Shown here one piece after another: positions 8,139 to 16,918 of a DNA stretch of 48,387 nt. The position numbers were made by a program, and so were the translations under genes. The number at the start of each line of letters is the position of its first letter. Positions within the stretch are counted from its first letter, which is position 1. Source of the DNA: Collinsella aerofaciens (GTDB lineage Bacteria > Actinomycetota > Coriobacteriia > Coriobacteriales > Coriobacteriaceae); the NCBI RefSeq assembly GCF_015558785.1, contig NZ_JADMOP010000012.1:22008-70394 (forward strand), given 5' to 3'. The notes below the pieces were generated by a model. That model ran no database searches. It was not told the DNA's origin and saw only the letters and a list, made by a program, of their open reading frames with translations.

Positions 8139-9038
8139 ATGGGCGAGGAAGTTATAAACACCGCCGAGGCTGTGCTCGGCAAGGCAGACGCCCCCATCAT
8201 CGAAATCGCCGCCCACGCCGGCACCTGCTACGGCGTGCAGCGTGCGCTCGATATGGCCCTGGCGGCAGCCCCACAGGCGGGGGAGAACGCTCAGGTCCAC
8301 ACCCTGGGTCCGCTCATCCATAACCCCATCGTGGTGCGCGAGCTTGCCGAGGCGGGCGTCGGTCTGGCCGAGACCCTGGACGACGCCGCATCGGGCACCG
8401 TGATCATCCGCGCGCACGGCGTGGTGCCGCAGGTCATTGACGTCGCTCGTGAGCGCGGCCTTACCGTGGTCGACGCCACCTGCCCCTACGTGAAGAAGGT
8501 CCATGTGGCGGCCGAGCGCCTGGTGCGCGAGGGCTACCGCGTGATCGTCGTGGGCGAACCGGGCCACCCCGAGGTCGAGGGCATTCTGGGCCACGCCGGG
8601 GATGACGCTCTAGTCGTGAGCTGCGCCGCCGATGCGGACGCGCTGCCGCTCAAGGGCAAGGTGGGCCTGGTTGTGCAGACCACCCAAACTGCGCAGAACC
8701 TGGCCGAGGTTGTGGCCTCCATCACCCCGCGCGTGCAGGAACTGCGCGTGATCAACACCATCTGCGCCGCCACGAGCGAACGGCAGCAGGCAGCCGCAAC
8801 CCTCGCCAACCGCTGTGATTGCATGGTCGTCGTGGGCGGCAAGAATTCGGGCAACACGCGCCGCCTGGCGCAGATTTGTGCTGACGTCTGCGAGCACACG
8901 CATCACATTGAGGAAGCTTCCGAGCTTGAGGCCGCATGGTTTGCCAACGCGCGCCACATTGGCATCACCGCCGGAGCCTCCACCCCGCAAGAACACATCG
9001 AACGCGCCGTTGCGCGCATCAAGGAGCTTTGCCGCTAA
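8139..9038 (+). CDS. ispH: 4-hydroxy-3-methylbut-2-enyl diphosphate reductase
   Basis: This is the last step of the MEP isoprenoid pathway: reductive dehydroxylation of HMBPP to IPP and DMAPP by a [4Fe-4S] enzyme. The three cluster cysteines are visible at C30 (AGTCYGVQRA), C115 (DATCPYVKKVH) and C209 (TICAATSERQ). The 299-residue length is normal for a stand-alone IspH. The ATG at 8139 lies 2 nt after the plsC stop; an upstream in-frame codon inside plsC has no better support. Confidence 0.95.
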   Translation: MGEEVINTAEAVLGKADAPIIEIAAHAGTCYGVQRALDMALAAAPQAGENAQVHTLGPLIHNPIVVRELAEAGVGLAETLDDAASGTVIIRAHGVVPQVIDVARERGLTVVDATCPYVKKVHVAAERLVREGYRVIVVGEPGHPEVEGILGHAGDDALVVSCAADADALPLKGKVGLVVQTTQTAQNLAEVVASITPRVQELRVINTICAATSERQQAAATLANRCDCMVVVGGKNSGNTRRLAQICADVCEHTHHIEEASELEAAWFANARHIGITAGASTPQEHIERAVARIKELCR

Positions 9039-9040
9039 TC

Positions 9041-10483
9041 ATGGACCAGACCGTACCCGCATACGCCACCGAAGTGGCCGATTACGGGCGCAGCCGCGAC
9101 CCCGAGCCGGGTGAGGGCGCGCTCGTAAAGAACGTGCGTCCCGAATCGCCCGCATGGGATGTGGGTATCGAGCCGGGCATGCGCGTGCTCACGGTCAACG
9201 GCGAGCAACTCACCGACATGATCGTCTGGCTTTGGGAAGCAGACGACGATACCGTCGAGCTGGAGGTTCTCGACCCGCGCGACGGCACTGTCACCCCCGT
9301 GGAGCTCGACCGTTTTCCCGGCGAGGATTGGGGTCTTGAGTTCGACGGCCCCATTTTTGACGGCATGCGTACCTGCGTAAACGCCTGCGTGTTCTGCTTT
9401 ATGACGATGCTGCCCAAGGGCGGCCGCTCCACGCTCTACATTCGCGACGACGACTATCGCCTGAGCTTTTTACAGGGTAACTTTGTCACGCTCACGAACC
9501 TTTCCGACGAGGACGTGCAAAACGTTATCAATCGCAACATGAGTCCGATGAACGTGTCGGTCCATGCCGTGAGCTCCGACGTCCGCCGCCGCATGATGGG
9601 CCGCAACGCCCAGCGCGGCATGGACGTGCTCGAGGCCATCATGGCCGCCGGCATCGAGATTCATGCGCAGATTGTGCTGTGCCCCGGCATGAACGACGGC
9701 GAGGAGCTGGAAAAGACCTTACGCTTTTGCGAGGAGCACGAGCAGATCACCAGCCTGGGCATTGTGCCGCTCGGTTTTACCAAGCACCAGAACCGCTTTA
9801 GCTGGTCCTACAGCGACAAGCCCGAGCTGGCGCGCGAGACCATTGCCATGATTCGGCCCTTCCAGGACCGCGCGTACGAGCGCTTTGGCCGCCACACCTT
9901 CCAGATGAGCGACGAGTTCTACCTGGACGCCGGCATCGATCCGCCCGAGGCAGACTTTTACGACGGCTACCCGCAGTACTACGACGGCATCGGCATGATC
10001 CGCTCGTATCTGGACGAGACAGACGATGTCCTTGCCGCCGACGCTGAGCGCCTTGCCCGCGTTCGCAAGGCTATGACCGCCCGCAACCAGCGCCTAGTAT
10101 GTCTTTCGGGCGCCAGCGCTCGCGATACCGTGGCGCGCTTCGTGGAGTCTCCACAGGGCCTTTCCGGCACCGTCACGGCCATCAAGAACCGCTACTTTGG
10201 CGGTAACGTGGACGTGACCGGCCTCATCGTCGCGAGCGATATCCTGGAGCAGCTGCCGCAAGACCTGTCGGGGGTTATGCTCTTTGTGCCTAAGCTCATG
10301 TTCAACGCTGACGGCATGACGCTTGACGAGTATCATCGTGACGATTTACTCGCAAGCCTTACCAGTCGCGGCGCCGAGGTTCATGTGGTGTCGACCATGC
10401 CGCATGAGCTGCTCGATACCCTGGAGCACATCCTTGGCATTGTGCCTGCCGACTCTAACACTTCCGCTGACCCTATCCATTAA
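9041..10483 (+). CDS. PDZ and radical-SAM-like DUF512 protein
   Basis: A 480-residue protein with an N-terminal PDZ-like domain (about 25-80, including VKNVRPESPAW and GMRVLTVNGEQL) followed by a cysteine cluster C112-x3-C116-x2-C119 of the radical SAM type. The C-terminal half corresponds to DUF512. Proteins of this build are annotated as putative FeS oxidoreductases and are common beside der in Gram-positive bacteria. Their reaction is unknown. The ATG lies 2 nt after the ispH stop; der follows after 10 nt. No transmembrane segment is seen, so it is probably cytoplasmic. Confidence 0.88.
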   Translation: MDQTVPAYATEVADYGRSRDPEPGEGALVKNVRPESPAWDVGIEPGMRVLTVNGEQLTDMIVWLWEADDDTVELEVLDPRDGTVTPVELDRFPGEDWGLEFDGPIFDGMRTCVNACVFCFMTMLPKGGRSTLYIRDDDYRLSFLQGNFVTLTNLSDEDVQNVINRNMSPMNVSVHAVSSDVRRRMMGRNAQRGMDVLEAIMAAGIEIHAQIVLCPGMNDGEELEKTLRFCEEHEQITSLGIVPLGFTKHQNRFSWSYSDKPELARETIAMIRPFQDRAYERFGRHTFQMSDEFYLDAGIDPPEADFYDGYPQYYDGIGMIRSYLDETDDVLAADAERLARVRKAMTARNQRLVCLSGASARDTVARFVESPQGLSGTVTAIKNRYFGGNVDVTGLIVASDILEQLPQDLSGVMLFVPKLMFNADGMTLDEYHRDDLLASLTSRGAEVHVVSTMPHELLDTLEHILGIVPADSNTSADPIH

Positions 10484-10493
10484 AGGAGAGCAG

Positions 10494-11828
10494 ATGAAAC
10501 CTATCGTCGCCGTCGTTGGACGCCCCAACGTGGGCAAGTCCACGCTCGTTAACCGCCTGGCCCAGACCTCGGACGCTATCGTCCACGAGTCACGCGGCGT
10601 CACGCGCGACCGCTCGTATCACACGGCCGATTGGAACGGCCGCGAGTTCACCATCGTCGACACGGGCGGCATCGAGCCGCTCAAAAGCGACGACGTCTTC
10701 GCCACGTCCATCCGCGATCAGGCGCTCGCCGCCGCCGAGGAAGCCGCCGTCATCCTGTTTGTGGTCGACGGCCGCACCGGCGTCACCGAGGAGGACGAGT
10801 CGGTCGCCCGCATGCTCAAGCGCTGCGACAAGCCGGTCTTTCTGCTGGTAAACAAGCTCGATAATCCCGATCGCGAGAACGACAACATCTGGGAGTTCTA
10901 TTCGCTCGGCATCGGTGAGCCCACGCCGCTGTCGGCCCTGCACGGCCACGGCACGGGCGACCTACTCGATGACATCGTGGCCCTGCTCCCCGAGGAAGAG
11001 GACGAGGTCGCCGACGAGTTCCCCGATGCACTGAATGTGGCCATCATCGGCCGCCCCAACGCCGGTAAGTCATCGCTGTTCAACCGCATCCTGGGTGCCG
11101 ACCGCTCCATCGTGTCCAATATCGCCGGCACCACGCGCGACGCCATCGATACCGTCGTCGAGCGCAACGGCAAGCATTACCGCATGGTCGACACCGCGGG
11201 CATTCGCAAGAAGAGCACCGTATACGAGAACATCGAGTACTACTCCATGGTCCGCGGCCTGCGCGCCATCGATCGCGCCGACGTGGCGCTGCTTGTCGTC
11301 GACGCCTCCGTGGGCGTTACCGAGCAGGACCAGAAGGTCATGGGCCTCGCCATCGAACGCGGCTGCGCCATCGTCGTGCTGCTCAACAAGTGGGACCTGC
11401 TCGACGACGACCGTAAGCGCGAGGCCTGCATGGAGACCATCGACCGCCGTCTGGGCGTCATGGCTCCCTGGGCCCAGTACCTGCGCATCTCTGCCCTGAC
11501 CGGCCGCAGCGTCGAGAAGATCTGGGCGATGGTCGATGCCGCCGAAAAGACGCGTTCGCAAAAGATCAGCACCTCGCGCCTCAACACGTTCCTCACCGAC
11601 CTGCGCGAGTTTGGCCACACCGTGGTAGACGGCAAGCGCCGCCTGCGCATGCACTACGTGACCCAGACGGGCGTCAACCCGCCGACGTTCACGTTCTTCG
11701 TCAATCACAGCGACCTGGTCAACGACACCTACCAGCGCTACGTGGAGAACCGCATGCGCTCGACCTTCGACTTCGCCGGCACGCCCATTCGACTCTTCTT
11801 TAGGAAGAAGGAGCAAAAGGATGCATAA
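10494..11828 (+). CDS. der: Ribosome biogenesis GTPase Der (EngA)
   Basis: Der is an essential double GTPase needed for maturation of the 50S subunit. The 444-residue protein has two G domains with P-loops GRPNVGKST (9-17) and GRPNAGKSS (186-194), each with a DTxG switch II and NK(L/W)D motif, followed by a KH-like C-terminal domain. An AAAGGAGAG site fixes the ATG at 10494; an upstream extension into the DUF512 gene is rejected. It overlaps plsY by 8 nt. Confidence 0.96.
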   Translation: MKPIVAVVGRPNVGKSTLVNRLAQTSDAIVHESRGVTRDRSYHTADWNGREFTIVDTGGIEPLKSDDVFATSIRDQALAAAEEAAVILFVVDGRTGVTEEDESVARMLKRCDKPVFLLVNKLDNPDRENDNIWEFYSLGIGEPTPLSALHGHGTGDLLDDIVALLPEEEDEVADEFPDALNVAIIGRPNAGKSSLFNRILGADRSIVSNIAGTTRDAIDTVVERNGKHYRMVDTAGIRKKSTVYENIEYYSMVRGLRAIDRADVALLVVDASVGVTEQDQKVMGLAIERGCAIVVLLNKWDLLDDDRKREACMETIDRRLGVMAPWAQYLRISALTGRSVEKIWAMVDAAEKTRSQKISTSRLNTFLTDLREFGHTVVDGKRRLRMHYVTQTGVNPPTFTFFVNHSDLVNDTYQRYVENRMRSTFDFAGTPIRLFFRKKEQKDA

Positions 11829-12504
11829 TCCGATTCTTCTGACTGCCATCTGCGCCGTGGTCTCGTTCTTTATCGGAGCGATTCCGTTTGGTCTGATTCT
11901 GGGCCGTGTGTTCAACCACACCGACATCCGCAAGGCAGGCTCAGGCAACATCGGCACTACCAACGCATTGCGCGTGGCCGGCCCCAAGGTGGCCGCGCTC
12001 ACGCTGCTGCTCGACTGCCTTAAGGGCGCCATCTGCGTCCTTATCGCGCGTCCGCTCATCGCGAGCGTGGGCTATGGCTTCCCTGTGAGCATCATGGCTC
12101 CCGGTGCCGCCGGCGACTGGATGCTCGGCGTCATTTGCCTGGCTGCCGTGTGGGGACACATCTTCTCGCCCTACCTTAACTTCCACGGCGGTAAGGGTAT
12201 CGCCGTGGGCCTGGGTGTGATCCTTGCCTGGTACTGGCCCATTGGCCTGTCGCTGCTGGGCATGTTTATCGTGGCCGTCGCCATTACCAAGTTTGTGTCG
12301 GTGGGCTCGCTTGTCGCGGCCATCGGCCTTCCCATCGCTGCCTGCGCGGTCTTTCCGTACAGCAGCCTGGGCCTCAAGTTTTGCATGGCGATGATCGGCA
12401 TCACCGTGGTGTGGGCCCATCGCGCGAACATCAAAAAGCTCATGACCGGTAAGGAGTCCAAGCTCTCGTTTACCAAGCGCGTCACCGAGCCCGACGATAA
12501 GTAG
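11821..12504 (+). CDS. plsY: Acyl-phosphate:glycerol-3-phosphate acyltransferase
   Basis: PlsY transfers an acyl chain from acyl phosphate to glycerol-3-phosphate, the first membrane step of phospholipid synthesis. The 227-residue polytopic protein has the family motifs GSGNIGTTN and FHGGKGIAVGLG. The ATG overlaps the end of der by 8 nt, with AGAAGGAG inside der as ribosome binding site. It is followed by gpsA, which makes its substrate, so the two steps are adjacent in the operon. Confidence 0.94.
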   Translation: MHNPILLTAICAVVSFFIGAIPFGLILGRVFNHTDIRKAGSGNIGTTNALRVAGPKVAALTLLLDCLKGAICVLIARPLIASVGYGFPVSIMAPGAAGDWMLGVICLAAVWGHIFSPYLNFHGGKGIAVGLGVILAWYWPIGLSLLGMFIVAVAITKFVSVGSLVAAIGLPIAACAVFPYSSLGLKFCMAMIGITVVWAHRANIKKLMTGKESKLSFTKRVTEPDDK

Positions 12505-12513
12505 GAGAGAGTC

Positions 12514-13521
12514 ATGAATGTTGCGCTGATTGGCTCCGGCTCCTGGGGAACCGCCGTCGCCGGCCTTGCCGCCGCGCGAGCCGAGCGCGTGATCATGTGG
12601 GCCCATAGCGAGCAGACGGCCGCCGGCATAAACGGCGAGCATCGCAACCCCCGCTATCTGGTGGACTATGTGCTGCCGGAAAACGTTGTCGCCACGACGG
12701 ATTTGGCCCAGGCGCTCGACGGCGTCGAGGCCATCATCTTTGCCGTGCCCTCCACGCACCTGCGCGACGTCTGCCATCAGGCAGCACCCTTCATCGCCGC
12801 CGACACCCCGGTGCTCTGCCTCACCAAGGGCATCGAGCCCGAGTCTGGCCTGCTCATGAGCGAGGTCATCGCCAGCGAGATCGGCAACGAAGCACGCGTG
12901 GCGGCGCTCTCGGGCCCCAACCATGCCGAGGAAATCTGCCGCGGCGGGCTTTCGGCTGCCGTCATCGCCAGTGAAGACCAGCAAGTGGGGGAGACCTTTA
13001 AGGAGCTGCTGCTTTCCAAGGCCTTCCGCATCTACCTGTCGCAGGACATGACGGGCGTCGAGGTATGCGGCGCCATGAAAAATGTCATCGCCATCGTGTG
13101 CGGCATCTCCGCCGGTACCGGCGCGGGCGATAACACGCTCGCCCTCATCATGACGCGCGGTCTGGCCGAGATCAGCCGTCTGGTGCACGCCCGCGGCGGT
13201 CAGGCCATGACCTGCATGGGACTTGCCGGCATGGGCGACCTCATCGCCACCTGCACTTCGGAGCATTCGCGCAACCGCACCTTTGGCTACGAGTTCGCTC
13301 ATGGCGTGTCGCTCGACGAGTACCAGGCGCGCACGCATATGGTGGTCGAGGGTGCCGTCGCGGCCCGCAGCGTCAGCGAGCTTGCCCGTTCACTGGGCGT
13401 AGACATTCCGCTCACCTTTGCCGTGGAGCAAACGCTCTACAACGGTGTTACTTTGGATAGGGCGCTCGAGATTCTCACCGACCGCGTCCCCTCTCAAGAG
13501 TTCTACGGACTCGCCGACTAG
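12514..13521 (+). CDS. gpsA: Glycerol-3-phosphate dehydrogenase [NAD(P)+]
   Basis: This enzyme reduces dihydroxyacetone phosphate to glycerol-3-phosphate for phospholipid synthesis. The 335-residue protein has the Rossmann motif GSGSWGTA at 7-14, the conserved LSGPNHAEE and GAMKNV with the catalytic lysine, and a helical C-terminal domain with GLAGMGDL. Its position just after plsY, the consumer of its product, fits. The ribosome binding site is TAGGAGAG. Confidence 0.95.
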   Translation: MNVALIGSGSWGTAVAGLAAARAERVIMWAHSEQTAAGINGEHRNPRYLVDYVLPENVVATTDLAQALDGVEAIIFAVPSTHLRDVCHQAAPFIAADTPVLCLTKGIEPESGLLMSEVIASEIGNEARVAALSGPNHAEEICRGGLSAAVIASEDQQVGETFKELLLSKAFRIYLSQDMTGVEVCGAMKNVIAIVCGISAGTGAGDNTLALIMTRGLAEISRLVHARGGQAMTCMGLAGMGDLIATCTSEHSRNRTFGYEFAHGVSLDEYQARTHMVVEGAVAARSVSELARSLGVDIPLTFAVEQTLYNGVTLDRALEILTDRVPSQEFYGLAD

Positions 13522-13539
13522 CGCAGAAAGGCTACTACC

Positions 13540-14211
13540 ATGGGTTCCATCAAAATCGCTCCATCCGTCCTTTCGGCCGACATGGCCAACCTGAAGGGCG
13601 AGCTCGACAAGATCGCCGGTGCCGACTACGTGCACTTCGACGTCATGGACGGCCACTTTACCGGTAACCTGACCTTTGGCGTTGACATCCTTAAGGCCGT
13701 CAAGCGCTCCACCGACGTGCCGGTCGACGCGCACCTGATGGTGTCGAATCCCGACGAGACGGTCGATTGGTACGCCGACGCCGGTGCCGACATGATTACC
13801 ATGCACTACGAGGCTTCCACGCACCTGCACCGCACGCTCACCCATCTGCAGCAGCGCGGTGTCAAGGCCGGTGTGGTGCTCAACCCCGCCACCCCCGTCT
13901 GCGTGCTCGAAAGCATCATCGACGTTGTCGACATGGTGCTACTGATGAGCGTTAACCCCGGCTTTGGCGGCCAGAGCTTTATCCCCGGTACCATCGCCAA
14001 ACTGCACGAGCTCAAGGCCATGTGTGAGCGCCACGGCGTTTCGCCCCTCATCGAGGTCGATGGCGGAATCTCTTCCAAGAACATCGCCGAGGTCGTCAAG
14101 GCCGGCGCCAACGTGCTCGTAGCCGGCTCCGCCGTATTTAAGTCCGAAGATCCCGCCGCCGAGGTTGCGCTGCTGCAGAAGCTGGGCAATGAGGCAGCAC
14201 AGGAGGCATAA
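13540..14211 (+). CDS. rpe: Ribulose-phosphate 3-epimerase
   Basis: This enzyme interconverts ribulose-5-phosphate and xylulose-5-phosphate in the pentose phosphate pathway. The 223-residue TIM-barrel protein has the signature stretches FDVMDGHFTGN, DAHLMV, NPGFGGQSF and EVDGGI, covering metal-binding and phosphate-binding residues. It begins 18 nt after gpsA and ends 6 nt before the cysteine desulfurase gene. Confidence 0.95.
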   Translation: MGSIKIAPSVLSADMANLKGELDKIAGADYVHFDVMDGHFTGNLTFGVDILKAVKRSTDVPVDAHLMVSNPDETVDWYADAGADMITMHYEASTHLHRTLTHLQQRGVKAGVVLNPATPVCVLESIIDVVDMVLLMSVNPGFGGQSFIPGTIAKLHELKAMCERHGVSPLIEVDGGISSKNIAEVVKAGANVLVAGSAVFKSEDPAAEVALLQKLGNEAAQEA

Positions 14212-14217
14212 ACCCTT

Positions 14218-15396
14218 ATGACCGCAGGTCAAAACCGCATACCCGTGAATCTTGACTATGCCGCCTCGACGCCCATGCGCGCCGAGGCGCTCCTTGCGCA
14301 GCGCGAGTACGACAACAGCGAGCTTGCCGGCGTCAACCCCAACTCGCTGCACTCGCTTGGCCGCAAGGCCGCCGCACGCCTGGAAGTCGCCCGTCGCGAG
14401 ATCGCCCGTAGCTTTGGCGCACGCGTTCGCCCGTCCGAGATCATCCTTACCAACGGCGGTACCGAGGCCAACCAGCTGGCGCTGCTCGGTCTTGCCGAGG
14501 GCGCTCGTCAGCGCGATCGCAAGCGCGATCGCGTAATCGTTTCGGCCATCGAGCACGATTCGATTCTGGACAACCTGCCGCTGCTGCGTGCCGCCGGCTT
14601 TACCGTCGACTTGGTGCAGCCCTGCCGCGCGGGCTACATAGAGCCTGCCATGCTTGTCGAGCTGCTCGGCGACGACGTTGCGCTCGTGAGCATTATGGTC
14701 GCCAACAACGAGACCGGCATGGTGCAGCCTATCCGCGAGCTGGCCGCCGCCGCACATGCTGCCGGCGCCTTGTTTCATACCGATGCCATCCAGGGCTACT
14801 TGCACATTCCGCTCGATGTCACCGAGCTGGGCGTCGATGCCATGACCGTTGCCGCGCACAAGATCGGCGGCCCTGTGGCATCCGGTGCGCTCTACCTTAA
14901 GAACCGCACGCCGCTGCGTCCGCGCATCTTTGGCGGTGGACAGGAAGCCGGCCGTCGCGCCGGTACGCAGGATCTGCGCACGCAGCTGGCTTTTGCCGCT
15001 GCCGCTTCCGTGTTGCTGCCGAATGTGGGCCAGGAGCGTGCGACGCTGCAGGCCCTGTCCGACAAGCTCTACGCCACGCTTACGGCCCATCCTCGCATTC
15101 ACGCCACGATGTGCGACTACGCGCAGGCCGATCGTCTGCCGGGTATGGTTTCAATCTACGTCGACGGCATGGACTCCGAGGAGCTCATCATCAAGCTCGA
15201 TACCGCCGGCTTTGAGGTTTCGGCCGGATCGGCTTGTTCGAGCGGCAGCATGGACCCGAGCCACGTGCTCAGCGCCATGGGCATCGGCCGCGAGCAGGCA
15301 TTGGGGTCGCTGCGCATCTCGTTTGATGACCGGGTGAACCCGGGCGATCTGGACGACTTTGCCCAGACGCTGTTGTCGATCGTAGGTGCCGCATGA
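14218..15396 (+). CDS. Cysteine desulfurase, NifS/IscS family
   Basis: This PLP enzyme takes sulfur from cysteine for Fe-S clusters or tRNA thiolation. In the 392-residue protein the PLP lysine is K215 (VAAHKIGG), and the sulfur-accepting cysteine is C340 in SAGSACSSG, which resembles the class I (IscS/NifS) loop. No IscU, SufU or MnmA gene lies beside it, so its acceptor is unknown. The stop overlaps the next ATG in an ATGA arrangement, implying coupling to the Nif3-family gene. Confidence 0.92.
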   Translation: MTAGQNRIPVNLDYAASTPMRAEALLAQREYDNSELAGVNPNSLHSLGRKAAARLEVARREIARSFGARVRPSEIILTNGGTEANQLALLGLAEGARQRDRKRDRVIVSAIEHDSILDNLPLLRAAGFTVDLVQPCRAGYIEPAMLVELLGDDVALVSIMVANNETGMVQPIRELAAAAHAAGALFHTDAIQGYLHIPLDVTELGVDAMTVAAHKIGGPVASGALYLKNRTPLRPRIFGGGQEAGRRAGTQDLRTQLAFAAAASVLLPNVGQERATLQALSDKLYATLTAHPRIHATMCDYAQADRLPGMVSIYVDGMDSEELIIKLDTAGFEVSAGSACSSGSMDPSHVLSAMGIGREQALGSLRISFDDRVNPGDLDDFAQTLLSIVGAA

Positions 15397-16202
15397 TCGT
15401 CGCCCAGCTCGAGCGTGCCCTGCTGACGCGCTACCCCAAGGCGGACGCCGAGGGCTGGGATCATGTTGGGCTATCTGTGGGAGATCCCGCTGCCGAGATC
15501 CGCGGTGTTGCCTGCGCGCTCGACGCGACCGAGGCCAACGTGCGCCGCGCTCTCGAGGCCGGCGCTAACGTGCTGCTGACGCATCATCCCATCTATATCA
15601 AGGCGCCCGAGGCCTTTTGTCCAGCCGATTCTACGCGTCCCCAGTGCAGCGCTGCACTGTACGAGGCGGCTCGTTGCGGCGTGAGCATCATCTCGCTTCA
15701 CACCAACCTGGACCGCTCGCACGAAGCGCGCGTTCGCTTGAGTGAGTTGCTGGTCGCCGAGCCCATGAGCTCGCTGGAGCATGTGGACGAGCCTGAGCTC
15801 ACCGGTCTGGGCACACTCGCGACCCTCCACGACGCCTGCAACCTGCGCAATCTCGCCAACCGTGCCGCCACGGCCTTTGGCAGCGATCCGCGCGTATGGG
15901 GCGAAGCCGAGCACCTGTGCCGCACCGTCGCCATTTTGGGCGGCTCCCTGGGCGACTTTGGAGAGCTCGCCATCGCCGCAGGCGCAGATGTTGTCGTGAC
16001 GGGTGAGGCGGGCTACCACGTGGCGCAGGACCTTGCCTTGCGTGGCCTGAGCGTGATTCTGCTCGGGCACGACCGCTCCGAAGAGCCGTTCGTGGATATC
16101 TTGATGAACTCTGCAGTTGACGCTGGGGTCGACCCCCGTCATGCGATTAAAATACTGAACCCTTGCCAATGGTGGACTGTGACAAAAGGAGAGAACTTAT
16201 GA
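15393..16202 (+). CDS. Nif3-like dinuclear metal centre protein
   Basis: A 269-residue member of the Nif3/YqfO/GTP cyclohydrolase I type 2 family, which forms hexameric rings with a two-metal site. Metal-binding elements are visible as THHPIY near residue 65, SLHTNLD, and a C-terminal GEAGYH. The cellular function is poorly defined. It overlaps both neighbours by 4 nt (ATGA), and the same pairing with a zinc-ribbon coiled-coil protein is frequent in Gram-positive bacteria. Confidence 0.9.
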   Translation: MIVAQLERALLTRYPKADAEGWDHVGLSVGDPAAEIRGVACALDATEANVRRALEAGANVLLTHHPIYIKAPEAFCPADSTRPQCSAALYEAARCGVSIISLHTNLDRSHEARVRLSELLVAEPMSSLEHVDEPELTGLGTLATLHDACNLRNLANRAATAFGSDPRVWGEAEHLCRTVAILGGSLGDFGELAIAAGADVVVTGEAGYHVAQDLALRGLSVILLGHDRSEEPFVDILMNSAVDAGVDPRHAIKILNPCQWWTVTKGENL

Positions 16203-16918
16203 GCGCCGGCGCTACGCTACTCAAGCTGCAACAGATCGATTTGGAGCTCGCCCGTAACAAGAGCGAACTTGCCAATATGCCGGAGCTCAAGGAGCTCGCC
16301 TCAAAGCGTAAGACCTATGTGAAGCTCAAGTCCGAGATGACCAAACTCTACGCCCAGCGCAAGGATCTGGACATTGAGCTCGACGACCTCAACACCACCG
16401 AGATCCAGACCAATAACGCCATCGAGGCTGCAAAGAAGCGTCACGTCGACGGCTCTGATTACCGCGAGGTGCAGGACCTGGAGAATGAGCTTGCCACCCT
16501 GGCCAAGCGTCTGGACAAGATCGAGCACACCCGCAAGGACGTCATCGTCGCCCATAAGGAAGCGCTCGACCGCGAGGCTCGCGCGCAGGCCATTATCGCT
16601 AAGTTCGAGGAGGGCGTGAAGGCAGATACCAAGGCCGCTCGTGCCAAGGCTGCCGATCTCCAGGCCCAGATTGACGCCGCTACCAAGGAGCGCACCGCGC
16701 TGGCTGCCACGCTGCCGACTGACGTGCTCACCGATTACGAGCGCCTGCTCAAGCAGTTCCGCGGCCTGGCCGTCGAGACCATTCAGGGCAACATCCCCAC
16801 GGTCTGCCATACCGCGCTGCAGGCATCGTCCATGAGCGACCTAAACCACGACGGTAGTGAGATTACGCACTGCCCGTATTGCCACCGCCTGCTCGTGCTC
16901 CCCAGCAAGGAAGCTTAA
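16199..16918 (+). CDS. Coiled-coil protein with C-terminal zinc ribbon
   Basis: A 239-residue protein made of a long coiled coil (about residues 10-180) and a C-terminal zinc-ribbon-like segment with CPYCHRLL. Homologues usually carry two CxxC knuckles; here the first is reduced to a single cysteine followed by histidine (VCHTAL), so metal binding may be altered. Function is unknown; it may bind nucleic acid or act as an adaptor. The ATG at 16199 overlaps the Nif3-family stop and has an AAAGGAGAG site. Confidence 0.82.
   Translation: MSAGATLLKLQQIDLELARNKSELANMPELKELASKRKTYVKLKSEMTKLYAQRKDLDIELDDLNTTEIQTNNAIEAAKKRHVDGSDYREVQDLENELATLAKRLDKIEHTRKDVIVAHKEALDREARAQAIIAKFEEGVKADTKAARAKAADLQAQIDAATKERTALAATLPTDVLTDYERLLKQFRGLAVETIQGNIPTVCHTALQASSMSDLNHDGSEITHCPYCHRLLVLPSKEA

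Noticed and set aside
11070-13338. Long reverse-strand ORFs across der, plsY and gpsA
   Set aside because: All three forward genes have complete family motifs and good ribosome binding sites. The reverse frames are composition artefacts.
13939-15102. 387-residue reverse-strand ORF across rpe and the cysteine desulfurase gene
   Set aside because: It is antisense to two conserved enzymes and lacks family motifs.
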